Shown: positions 8,676 through 16,476 of the stretch, in pieces
How the letters are laid out: each line of letters opens with the position of its first letter
Position numbering within the stretch: position 1 is the stretch's first letter
Source: Alteromonas australica
GTDB lineage: Bacteria; Pseudomonadota; Gammaproteobacteria; Enterobacterales; Alteromonadaceae
Length of the DNA: 64,000 nt
Direction of reading: 5' to 3'
Assembly: GCF_000730385.1 (NCBI RefSeq)
Contig: NZ_CP008849.1
Span: 124,001-188,000, forward strand
Made by a program: the position numbers and the translations under genes
The notes under the pieces: model-generated
What the model was told of the DNA's origin: nothing
Databases searched by the model: none
Seen by the model: only the letters and a program-made list of their open reading frames with translations

Positions 8676-9834
8676 GGGCAACTCCTTGCGTACGCGTGAC
8701 TGAATTTGGAGATAAACATTGCTCAACGGCAAGGCCGTCAGCGCGAGATGCCGGCATGGCTGCATGAACATTCGTGGCTAAATAGCGTTCTGCCGACCTT
8801 AGATATTTGGGGTATACCGTTAGGCGCTCTTGCAATTGATAGCCCGCGCTTTCGCATGCACCGGCAAGGGTCGCTATTTGCGGCCAGGCTCGCTCTGGGT
8901 TGATAAAGTCTTTCGTCAATGGAGAAATGCCGCCCCAATCGTTAATGCCAGCACTGATATAGGCCGTGTACTCTTGTTCTAAATTTGGCGGTGCTTGCAG
9001 CGAAATATCTGGGTGTAAAATGAGCCGCGCGGCGGCCAAGGTTAAACGCATATCGTCCAGTGTTGGTTCTGGGGCATTGGCCATGGCGGTGCCAGCTTTA
9101 GCGCGAAAGTTCTGAACAATCACCTCTTGAATATGGCCGTACTGGGCATGCAAAGCATTAATGGCCAGCAAGCTATCGATACGCTCTTCCCATGTTTCAC
9201 CAATGCCAATGAGAATGCCCGTGGTAAAAGGTACGTCTAGCTTGCCTGCGTTTTCCAGGGTTTGAATACGTACGCCGGGGGCTTTATCTGGGCAGGCGTG
9301 ATGGGGCTGACCCTTTTTCATGAGCCGAGCGCTGGTACATTCCAGCATCATGCCCATACTGCCACTTACCGGCTTAAGTTGTTTTACTTCCTCAAAGGTG
9401 AGGGTGCCCGCATTGACATGAGGTATCATCAAGCTTTTGTCCAATACCATTTCACACACTTCGGTGAGGTAGTTCACCATACTGGTGTGTCCCAAAGTGG
9501 CTAACCAGTCACGGGCGTAGGCGTAACGCTTTTCTGGCTTTTCGCCCAGGCTGAAAAGGGCTTCTTTACAGCCTTGTTGTTGGCCTTTTAGCACATCCGA
9601 TAAAACCCTATCTCGACTTAAAATATTGCCTTGCCCAGAGTCAGGGTGTTTCACGAATGTACAGTAGCCGCAGGTATCACGGCACATATTGGTGAGTGGA
9701 ATAAATACCTTACGGGAATAGGTGAGAGTATTTGGCCAATAGGTATCGCGCACCTTAGCGGCTTCGCTACAAAGGTGTTCAAGTTCTTCTTTATCGCAGT
9801 TTGCCAGGGCGATAGCGTCTTTTCGCGATAGCAT
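8668..9834 (-). CDS. cofG: FO synthase subunit CofG (radical SAM)
   Basis: Second radical-SAM enzyme of FO synthesis, which closes the deazaflavin ring. The 388-residue protein has PLTNMCRDTCGYCTF with the CxxxCxxC cluster motif near residue 55, LFSLGEKPEKRY, TTGILIGIGETWEERI near residue 215, and NDWGGISPLTKDFINPE near 310, all characteristic of CofG. It is the first gene of the operon. An AGGAGA lies eight bases before the ATG at 9834. A RutR-like palindrome lies about 80 bases further upstream. Confidence 0.94.
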   Translation of the reverse strand: MLSRKDAIALANCDKEELEHLCSEAAKVRDTYWPNTLTYSRKVFIPLTNMCRDTCGYCTFVKHPDSGQGNILSRDRVLSDVLKGQQQGCKEALFSLGEKPEKRYAYARDWLATLGHTSMVNYLTEVCEMVLDKSLMIPHVNAGTLTFEEVKQLKPVSGSMGMMLECTSARLMKKGQPHHACPDKAPGVRIQTLENAGKLDVPFTTGILIGIGETWEERIDSLLAINALHAQYGHIQEVIVQNFRAKAGTAMANAPEPTLDDMRLTLAAARLILHPDISLQAPPNLEQEYTAYISAGINDWGGISPLTKDFINPERAWPQIATLAGACESAGYQLQERLTVYPKYLRSAERYLATNVHAAMPASRADGLAVEQCLSPNSVTRTQGVAHA

Positions 9835-9912
9835 ATGATGGCTCTCCTACTGTTCCTGCACGCACGCTTGATTGCGCTTTATACTGTTCTTTTTTTAATC
9901 TTTAGCATGAGT

Positions 9913-9928
9913 TTTACCAAATGGTAAA
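9913..9928. promoter_or_regulatory. Putative RutR-like operator, site 2 (cof operon promoter)
   Basis: TTTACCAAATGGTAAA is a perfect 7-bp inverted repeat with a 2-base centre. It lies about 80 bases upstream of cofG. Compared with the E. coli RutR consensus TTGACCA-N2-TGGTCAA it matches 12 of 14 defined positions, with symmetric changes at the third base from each end. Related sites lie upstream of the TonB receptor (3014) and of the amidohydrolase operon (15010). Confidence 0.65.
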
Positions 9929-10100
9929 GAGATTATTTGATGGTTTTTTTGGTGCGTGGCGTGGCTCAAAATAGAGCAGTCTGGGTGTTTTTTAATCTCT
10001 CTGGGCGATTTAATGAATGATATGTGTTGCCAAATTATTCTTTAAAAACAGAATGTTAAGGTGGTTTTTGGCGGGTGTGGAACGAGAGGGGGGATTCTCT

Positions 10101-10126
10101 CCCTTAGATCGGAGAAAATCTAAGGG
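10101..10126. repeat. 9-bp inverted repeat after the TetR gene
   Basis: CCCTTAGAT and ATCTAAGGG enclose an 8-base loop. The hairpin lies 42 bases beyond the TetR stop, so it may stabilise or end that transcript, but there is no U-tract on either strand. Confidence 0.4.
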
Positions 10127-10167
10127 AAATACCGTTAAAAAAATTTTGGATGCACAATAGCAGTGCG

Positions 10168-10797
10168 CTACGGCTTAATGCCTAACGCACTGAGGACAAA
10201 CTGACATAAAAATTGGGTGGCATCGTCGAAGTCTTCTTGGGTGAGATTTGGCTTATCCAGCAATAATTGAATTTGGGTAGAAAAGTCGGCATAGGTTTGT
10301 GTGGCCGCCCAAATTGTGAAAAATAAATGCTTGGGGTCTATTGGCTTGATGAGCCCCGCCGCTATCCAGCGCTCGATAATGGTAATGTCCCTTTCGAAGG
10401 CGGGGCGTAAGTTTTCGATAAGGTAGGTTTTTAGTACTGGCGCACCATTGATGATTTCATGGGCAAACACTTTTGAACCGTTAGGGTAATCTCGCGACAA
10501 TTCAATTTTCTGACGAATGTAGTCGCTGATGATGTCGGCAGGCGATGCGCTGGGGTCATCGTTAAACTGCATTTTCTCAAGCCAGAGATCAATCATGTTT
10601 TCCAAAACCGCTTGATACAGTTTCTCTTTGCCAGGAAAATAGTAAATGATGAGCTGCTTAGATAAGCCTGCTTGCTGTGCCACAGCGTCCATGGCGGTGC
10701 CTGCAAACCCTTTTTGCGCAAACACGGCTTCTGCTGCGCGTAAAATATTCGCCTCAGTTTTAGCGCGGTTGGCCTGGGTTTTCGTTGCTTTTGTCAT
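10168..10797 (-). CDS. TetR-family regulator with RutR-like ligand domain
   Basis: A 209-residue repressor-type protein. Residues 12-60 form the TetR helix-turn-helix (ILRAAEAVFAQKGFAGTAMD, then AQQAGLSKQLIIYYFPGKE). The C-terminal half resembles the RutR/YcdC domain: IRQKIELSRDYPNGSKVFAHEI and IDPKHLFFTIWAATQTYADF have close counterparts in E. coli RutR, the uracil- and thymine-sensing regulator of pyrimidine use. Only 26 bases separate it from lysR, so they form a regulator pair in one transcript. I infer that it senses a pyrimidine or breakdown product and binds the TTTACCA-N2-TGGTAAA sites. I do not call it RutR itself because no rut genes are present. Confidence 0.88.
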   Translation of the reverse strand: MTKATKTQANRAKTEANILRAAEAVFAQKGFAGTAMDAVAQQAGLSKQLIIYYFPGKEKLYQAVLENMIDLWLEKMQFNDDPSASPADIISDYIRQKIELSRDYPNGSKVFAHEIINGAPVLKTYLIENLRPAFERDITIIERWIAAGLIKPIDPKHLFFTIWAATQTYADFSTQIQLLLDKPNLTQEDFDDATQFLCQFVLSALGIKP

Positions 10798-10823
10798 GTT
10801 GTTTTTGTGTCCTGTCGCCCCTG

Positions 10824-11756
10824 CTAATCGTCAGCAATGATGGCTTCTTTTCCATGTTCTCGCGCTAACGCGTCTAAGAATAATTTGACCAAACGTGTAG
10901 GCTTAGGCGACTTTCGATAAATAGCCGCAAAGTCGCAGTGATAAGCAAAATTTGCTGGTTCTATTGCCCGCATTTGCCCTTTGCCCACAAAGGATTCAGC
11001 ATAGTGCTCGGGTAAAAAGCCCAGGTAACTTCCCGAACAAATTAACGTTGCTATCCCTTCTTGGTCATTAGCCACAGCCATTCGGTTTAAACCAAGGGCC
11101 ATGCTTTTGTCCATATTTGGGCTATGAAAGCTTAAACCCGCGTATTTGGCATCACGAATAGCGGTATCTGGAATATTCCCCAGCGCACTAAAAAGTGGAT
11201 GTTTTGCCCCGCAATACAAGTACATCTGCTCTCCAAACAAGGGCAGATAGTGCAAGCTTGATGAGGTACGGTGGGTAGGAATAATGCCAATATGGTAGCG
11301 GCCGTCAAGTATACCTTGTTCTATGGTATTCACAGGAACAACATGTATTTCCACATTCACATTGGGCGCTTGCTGCTGATAAGCATAAATGGCGTCGCTT
11401 ACTTTGCAGGCTTCGTTAGACACGGTTTTATCAAACATGGCCACGACCACATTTCCCTGCAGGTGGCGGTGCATGTCATTCACTTCATTACGAAAGTCTT
11501 GAAGGGATAGCAATAAGCGCTGGGTAGATTCGTAAATACGCTTACCTTCTTCGGTGAGCGCAAAGCCGCCTCTGCCTCGATGGCAAAGCACCATGCCCAA
11601 TCGCGTCTCCAAATCTTTTAAATGGCGGCTAATGGTGGAGCGTCCAATATTCAGTTCTAGTTCTGCCGCCGACAAGCCTCCGGCTTGAGCAACCACAATG
11701 AAAACCCGCAATAAACGAATATCGGTATCGGATAAATTACCTAAGATGGCACGCAT
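10824..11756 (-). CDS. LysR-family transcriptional regulator
   Basis: A 310-residue LysR protein: an N-terminal winged helix (LLRVFIVVAQAGGLSAAELELN, then GRSTISRHLKDLETRLG) and a C-terminal periplasmic-binding-protein-like effector domain. It is divergent from the transaminase gene with 102 bases between the starts. A palindrome (11758-11775) begins two bases upstream of its start codon, so autoregulation together with control of the transaminase operon is likely. The same palindrome precedes the TonB receptor at 574-2916. The effector is unknown; beta-alanine or a related amino acid is an obvious candidate. Confidence 0.92.
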   Translation of the reverse strand: MRAILGNLSDTDIRLLRVFIVVAQAGGLSAAELELNIGRSTISRHLKDLETRLGMVLCHRGRGGFALTEEGKRIYESTQRLLLSLQDFRNEVNDMHRHLQGNVVVAMFDKTVSNEACKVSDAIYAYQQQAPNVNVEIHVVPVNTIEQGILDGRYHIGIIPTHRTSSSLHYLPLFGEQMYLYCGAKHPLFSALGNIPDTAIRDAKYAGLSFHSPNMDKSMALGLNRMAVANDQEGIATLICSGSYLGFLPEHYAESFVGKGQMRAIEPANFAYHCDFAAIYRKSPKPTRLVKLFLDALAREHGKEAIIADD

Positions 11757-11757
11757 A

Positions 11758-11775
11758 GTTTCATATTTATGAAAG
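11758..11775. promoter_or_regulatory. 18-bp palindrome in the lysR/transaminase intergenic region (copy 2)
   Basis: GTTTCATATTTATGAAAG differs only in its last base from the copy at 3050-3067. It is an ATTT-centred inverted repeat with LysR T-N11-A geometry, next to the lysR start and 84 bases before the transaminase start. Confidence 0.65.
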
Positions 11776-11858
11776 TAAGATTTGAATATTTATAATTTAT
11801 CGAACATAAGCGGCTGGGTAAAGTGCGCTAAGTAAACTAATTTCGAAGGAAGACAATC

Positions 11859-13208
11859 ATGACCCAGCGGGCTTCTCAGCTATCTCCTCAGCCAATGGAT
11901 GCGTTGTGGATGCCGTATACGGCTAATCGCCAGTTTAAATCAGCGCCACGCATGATTACTGGGGCACAAGGTAATTACCTGATTGATGACAGTGGCCGTA
12001 AGATTTTTGATGGTTTATCGGGTTTATGGACCTGCGGAGCGGGTCATAATCGCCCCGAAATTACCGAGGCGGTAGCCAAGCAACTTGCAACATTAGATTA
12101 TGCACCGGCATTTCAGTATGGCCATAACTTGGCCTTCGAGTTGGCCGAAAGGTTAGCCGCCATGGCGCCAAGTGACATAAATAAAGTGTTTTTCACCAAC
12201 TCAGGTTCAGAAGCGGCTGACACGGCCACTAAGATGGCTCGAGCCTACTGGCGTCAGCAAGGTCAGCCTACCAAAACCCGTATTATCGGCAGAGCAAAAG
12301 GCTATCACGGGGCAAGCTGGGGCGGTATCAGCTTTGGTGGTATTGGCGCTAACCGCAAAATGTGGGGGCCAGCGATGGAGTCTGACCATTTGTCTCACAC
12401 GCTACTTCCACAGAACGCCTTTAGCGAAGGTATTCCTGCGCAAGGCGCCAATCTGGCCGACGAGCTTATCGAAATGGTTGCTTTGCATGATGCATCAAAC
12501 ATTGCGGCGGTGATTGTTGAACCCATGTCAGGGTCAGCGGGAGTCATTGTACCGCCCGCAGGGTATTTAAAGCGGTTGCGCCAGCTTTGTGATGAACACG
12601 ATATTCTTTTGATCTTTGACGAAGTGATTACCGGCTTTGGCCGTACTGGGGATCTGTTTGGTGCAAACACATTTGATGTGGTGCCAGATATGATCAACGT
12701 GGCAAAGCAGCTTACCAATGGCGCTATACCTATGGGCGCAGTGCTAACACGGCAGTTTATTTACGACACCGTAGTGGATGCAGGCGGCGCACCTTACAAC
12801 ATTGAATTGCCCCACGGATACACCTATTCCGGCCATCCGGTAGCGTGCGCCGCTGCCATGGCATCTCTGGATATACTTGAACAAGAGAAGCTAGTGGCAA
12901 GGGTAGCGGAACTTAGCCCTTATTTCGAACAAGGTGTGCACAGTTTAAAAGGCATGCCTTTTATCAACGACATTCGCAACTTAGGCTTCGCCGCCGGTTT
13001 TACCATTGAAAGTTATCCCGGTGAACCTGCGCGTCGCCCCTTTGAGCTGGCAATGAAGCTGCTAGAAAAAGGGTTTTATGTACGCTACGGCGGCGACACA
13101 TTACAACTTGGTATTCCATTTACTACCGAAAAATCAGAAATAGACGCGTTAATTAACGCCATGCAAGACACCCTTATGGATGCCCATGGCATGAAGAAAA
13201 CGGGTTAA
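11859..13208 (+). CDS. Omega-amino acid (beta-alanine):pyruvate transaminase
   Basis: A class III PLP aminotransferase of 449 residues that moves the amino group of beta-alanine or beta-aminoisobutyrate to a keto acid, giving malonate or methylmalonate semialdehyde. Landmarks are the N-terminal LWMPYTANRQF typical of omega-amino acid:pyruvate enzymes, FTNSGSEAADTATKMAR, LIFDEVITGFGRTG for the PLP ring, and the Schiff-base lysine K283 in VAKQLTNGAIPMGAV. An AAGGAAG precedes the ATG. The dehydrogenase that uses its product follows 30 bases downstream. Pathway neighbours support a role in pyrimidine breakdown rather than general polyamine use. Confidence 0.92.
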   Translation: MTQRASQLSPQPMDALWMPYTANRQFKSAPRMITGAQGNYLIDDSGRKIFDGLSGLWTCGAGHNRPEITEAVAKQLATLDYAPAFQYGHNLAFELAERLAAMAPSDINKVFFTNSGSEAADTATKMARAYWRQQGQPTKTRIIGRAKGYHGASWGGISFGGIGANRKMWGPAMESDHLSHTLLPQNAFSEGIPAQGANLADELIEMVALHDASNIAAVIVEPMSGSAGVIVPPAGYLKRLRQLCDEHDILLIFDEVITGFGRTGDLFGANTFDVVPDMINVAKQLTNGAIPMGAVLTRQFIYDTVVDAGGAPYNIELPHGYTYSGHPVACAAAMASLDILEQEKLVARVAELSPYFEQGVHSLKGMPFINDIRNLGFAAGFTIESYPGEPARRPFELAMKLLEKGFYVRYGGDTLQLGIPFTTEKSEIDALINAMQDTLMDAHGMKKTG

Positions 13209-13238
13209 TCCCTTCACAGAATTTATAGAGATGCAGTT

Positions 13239-14741
13239 ATGACCACCCAAGTAGGACAATTTATTAACGGGCAGCAGGTAGCCCCACAAGATGGCAACCT
13301 TATAGATATTCACAACCCTTCTACAGGCGCGGTATGCAGACAAGTAGAAATGGCGTCGAGTGCGCGGGTTCAACATGCCATAGACACAGCACAAGCAGCC
13401 TTTCCTGCATGGCGCGCGACACCACCGGCAAAGCGAGCACAAGTGATGTTTCGGTTAAAACAGTTACTTGAACAACACAGCGATAAAATTTGCGCACTCA
13501 TCAGTGAAGAGCACGGCAAAGTTTTACACGACGCCAAAGGCGAGCTTCAACGGGGTATCGAAAACGTAGAGTTTGCTTGTGGTATGCCTCAATTGCTAAA
13601 AGGTGAACACAGCAAAGATGTTGGCCCTGGCATAGATGCATGGTGCGAGTTTCAACCACTGGGTGTGGTAGCAGGCATAACCCCTTTTAACTTTCCAGCT
13701 ATGGTGCCTTTGTGGATGTGGCCCAGCGCCATTATGTGTGGCAACACCTTTGTGTTAAAGCCGTCAGAAAAAGACCCTTCAAGTGCGTTATTTATTGCCG
13801 AACTCGCGGCAGAAGCGGGGCTTCCCCCTGGTGTTCTTAATGTTGTGAATGGGGATAAAGCGGCGGTAGATCATTTGCTTGAAGACAGCACAATTCAAGC
13901 GGTGAGTTTTGTTGGTTCAACGCCAGTGGCTGAAGCGATTTATAAAAAAGCCAGTGAAAACGGAAAGCGTTGCCAAGCACTAGGGGGCGCAAAAAACCAC
14001 GCTATTGTGATGCCAGATGCCGACCTAGACAATGTCGTTAATGCCCTAATGGGTGCCGCATACGGTTCGTGCGGCGAGCGTTGCATGGCAATTTCTGTGG
14101 TCCTTGCCGTAGGCGACGAAGTGGGAGATGCCCTGCGGGTTAGGCTTTCACAACAAGTTGAAACCCTTAAAGTGGGCGCGGGTTGTGACAACAGCAATGA
14201 TATGGGGCCACTTATCAGTGAAGCTCACTATCAAACCGTTGCAAACTTTATTGAATCAGGGGTAAGTCAAGAAGCTGACTTAGTGTGTGATGGCCGAGGG
14301 CTTAGCGTTGAAGGGTACGAAAACGGCTACTTTCTTGGTGCTACATTATTTGACCACGTAAAACCACATATGGACATTTACCAAAAAGAAATTTTTGGTC
14401 CTGTGCTTGTGATGTTACGAGTCCCCGATATGCAAAGCGCGGTAAACCTAATTAATGAACACGAATACGGTAATGGCACCTGTTTATTTACCCGTGATGG
14501 TGAAGCAGCGCGCTATTTTATCGACCAAGTACAGGTGGGCATGGTGGGTGTGAACGTCCCTTTACCTGTACCTGTGTCTTACCACAGTTTCGGCGGTTGG
14601 AAGCGTTCACTGTTTGGTGATTTACACGCGTATGGGCCAGATTCAGTACGTTTTTATACGCGCAGAAAAGCGGTTACTCAACGTTGGCCTTCAGCCAATT
14701 TGCGAGAAGGGAGCCAATTCTCGTTCCCAAGTCACTCATAG
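13239..14741 (+). CDS. mmsA: CoA-acylating (methyl)malonate-semialdehyde dehydrogenase
   Basis: Oxidatively decarboxylates malonate or methylmalonate semialdehyde to acetyl-CoA or propionyl-CoA with NAD+ and CoA. The 500-residue ALDH-superfamily protein has GVVAGITPFNFPAMVPLWMW near residue 145, SFVGSTPVAEAIY, GGAKNHAIVMPDAD, and the catalytic cysteine C282 in CGERCMAIS, all as in MmsA. It is translated 30 bases after the transaminase stop, and the two genes together turn uracil- and thymine-derived beta-amino acids into CoA esters. The C-terminus is slightly longer than usual (SQFSFPSHS) but ordinary. Confidence 0.93.
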   Translation: MTTQVGQFINGQQVAPQDGNLIDIHNPSTGAVCRQVEMASSARVQHAIDTAQAAFPAWRATPPAKRAQVMFRLKQLLEQHSDKICALISEEHGKVLHDAKGELQRGIENVEFACGMPQLLKGEHSKDVGPGIDAWCEFQPLGVVAGITPFNFPAMVPLWMWPSAIMCGNTFVLKPSEKDPSSALFIAELAAEAGLPPGVLNVVNGDKAAVDHLLEDSTIQAVSFVGSTPVAEAIYKKASENGKRCQALGGAKNHAIVMPDADLDNVVNALMGAAYGSCGERCMAISVVLAVGDEVGDALRVRLSQQVETLKVGAGCDNSNDMGPLISEAHYQTVANFIESGVSQEADLVCDGRGLSVEGYENGYFLGATLFDHVKPHMDIYQKEIFGPVLVMLRVPDMQSAVNLINEHEYGNGTCLFTRDGEAARYFIDQVQVGMVGVNVPLPVPVSYHSFGGWKRSLFGDLHAYGPDSVRFYTRRKAVTQRWPSANLREGSQFSFPSHS

Positions 14742-15201
14742 AGCGAGCAACGTAAAAGAACGTCAAGTTGGTTCAAAACTTGAATTCAATGAGGGGAAGT
14801 GCCTGTGTCATCACAGGTGAAAAGGGTGTGAAAACCAATGAAGCCACCATGCTTTGCGGCGGCGTTAAACGAACGTCATTCACACCAAAAAGTACCGCGT
14901 ACGCCTTTTGTATAGGGTGATGAAGACAAACAGCAAATGCGACAGAAAACCGAATTTGTGTGTAAGCCGATGGCCAACAACAATATTACGGTGGAATCCG
15001 TCAAAAGGTTTGACCGTTTGGTAAATAAAAGTGCATAACTGCACACAAATTGGTCATTCGAGGTTCCTGAATGACTTTTCGGTGGCTTGGCGTTACCCGC
15101 CTTGGTGTTAAAAAAGGTGTTTAACAAAACGGGCTAAAACGCGGGTTACTTACCCCAAGTGCAACGCAAAAAACAAAGATAAGCATCAGCGAGGAAGTGA
15201 A
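14742..15201. other. 460-base non-coding gap before the amidohydrolase operon
   Basis: No supported gene; short open frames here lack homology and RBS. The gap holds a RutR-like operator at 15010-15025, a further half-site (TTGGTCA, about 15050), and the RBS GAGGAAG before the next gene. A promoter for the downstream operon is expected here. Confidence 0.6.
15010..15025. promoter_or_regulatory. Putative RutR-like operator, site 3 (amidohydrolase operon promoter)
   Basis: TTGACCGTTTGGTAAA matches 12 of the 14 defined positions of the E. coli RutR consensus TTGACCA-N2-TGGTCAA. The left half is the E. coli type and the right half is the type seen at 9913-9928. It lies 177 bases upstream of the next start codon. 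Confidence 0.55.
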
Positions 15202-16476
15202 ATGGAAAAGCTAAGAGTAAATGGTCAGCGATTATGGGACAGCCTAATGGAAATGGGCGAAATTGGCGGCACTGAAAAAGGTGGCTGTAATCGACTGGCT
15301 GCGACGGATCTCGACAAGCAAGCCCGTGACCTATTCTGCGACTGGTGCAAGGCCACAGGTTGTGACATCGCCATTGATAAGTTTGGTAATATTTTTGCCA
15401 AACGTCCGGGGCTAAATAATGACTTGCCCGCCGTTGCCACGGGAAGCCACCTAGATACTCAACCTACAGGCGGTAAGTTTGACGGCGTATTTGGCGTGCT
15501 TTCTGGGGTAGAAGTTCTGCGTACACTGCATGAAAACAACATCACCACCCCCACACCTATCGAAGTCAGTGTCTGGACGAACGAAGAGGGGTCTCGCTTT
15601 CAACCGGCCATGCAAGGTTCCGGCGTGTACGTTGGGCGCTTTGACTTGCAAAAAGAATTGGATAAAACCGACGTTAACGGATTACGTCTAGGTGATGAAT
15701 TGGCGCGTATTGGGTATTTAGGCGAGGAAGAGCTGGGTAGCCGAAACATAGGTGCATTTTTCGAAGCCCACATTGAGCAAGGGCCAATTTTAGAAGACGA
15801 AGAAAAAGCCATAGGTGTGGTGCGTTTAGGCCAAGGGATCCGCTGGTATAACGTGGAAGTTCAGGGGCGTGAATCCCATTCTGGTACAACACCCATGCAC
15901 TTACGCAAAGACGCCATGGTGGCAGCCGGTAAAATTGTGACAGAAATTGAAGCATTGGCCAATCGCTATGAAAATGGCTTAGGGACAGTGGGTTTTATGC
16001 AGGTTTACCCCAATTCTCGAAATACCATTCCCGGCAATATTAAGTTTAGCGCCGACCTGAGAAACCCGAACCCAGAGGTGCTAGCCACTATGCACGAAGA
16101 GTTTGTGGCATTTTGCGAGGGCGTAGCGAAAGACAGAGACTTAGATATTTCGGTAGACAACTTCTGGTATTTTGCCCCGGTTGAATTTAATGCGTCTGAT
16201 GATGTAAAGGCCGCCACCGAAAAGCTGGGCTATTCGCATATGGATATTTACGCCGGGGCCGGCCACGACGCCTGTTATATGGCTGATCTTGTGCCTTCCG
16301 GGATGATTTTTACCCCCTGTGAAAATGGCATTAGCCACAATGAAATTGAGTACTCTAGCCCAGAGCAGTGTGAAGCCGGTGCCAATGTACTGCTGCATAC
16401 CATGCTAACGGCCAGTCACCGAATAGCCGAAGCTGCGGGGGCACCCACAGAAGAAAGTGAGGAGGAAATAGCATGA
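15202..16476 (+). CDS. N-carbamoyl-beta-alanine amidohydrolase / M20-family Zn-dependent hydrolase
   Basis: Third step of reductive pyrimidine breakdown: it cleaves N-carbamoyl-beta-alanine to beta-alanine, CO2 and ammonia. The 424-residue protein belongs to the AmaB/HyuC hydantoinase-carbamoylase branch of M20 peptidases. Visible metal and substrate motifs are ATGSHLDTQPTGGKFDGVFGV near residue 80, NEEGSRFQPAMQGSG near 130, EAHIEQGPILE near 195, GAGHDACYMA near 350 and the terminal SHNE histidine. The best start is the ATG at 15202 with GAGGAAG upstream. Its stop overlaps the permease start by four bases. L-N-carbamoylase activity on hydantoin products cannot be excluded. Confidence 0.9.
   Translation: MEKLRVNGQRLWDSLMEMGEIGGTEKGGCNRLAATDLDKQARDLFCDWCKATGCDIAIDKFGNIFAKRPGLNNDLPAVATGSHLDTQPTGGKFDGVFGVLSGVEVLRTLHENNITTPTPIEVSVWTNEEGSRFQPAMQGSGVYVGRFDLQKELDKTDVNGLRLGDELARIGYLGEEELGSRNIGAFFEAHIEQGPILEDEEKAIGVVRLGQGIRWYNVEVQGRESHSGTTPMHLRKDAMVAAGKIVTEIEALANRYENGLGTVGFMQVYPNSRNTIPGNIKFSADLRNPNPEVLATMHEEFVAFCEGVAKDRDLDISVDNFWYFAPVEFNASDDVKAATEKLGYSHMDIYAGAGHDACYMADLVPSGMIFTPCENGISHNEIEYSSPEQCEAGANVLLHTMLTASHRIAEAAGAPTEESEEEIA

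Larger units (their letters stand above)
9835..10167. other. Regulatory gap between cofG and the TetR gene
   Basis: This 333-base stretch has no plausible gene. It holds the cofG RBS, an AT-rich promoter region with a TATAAA-like element around 9880 on the minus strand, the operator palindrome at 9913-9928, and the hairpin at 10101-10126. Confidence 0.6.
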
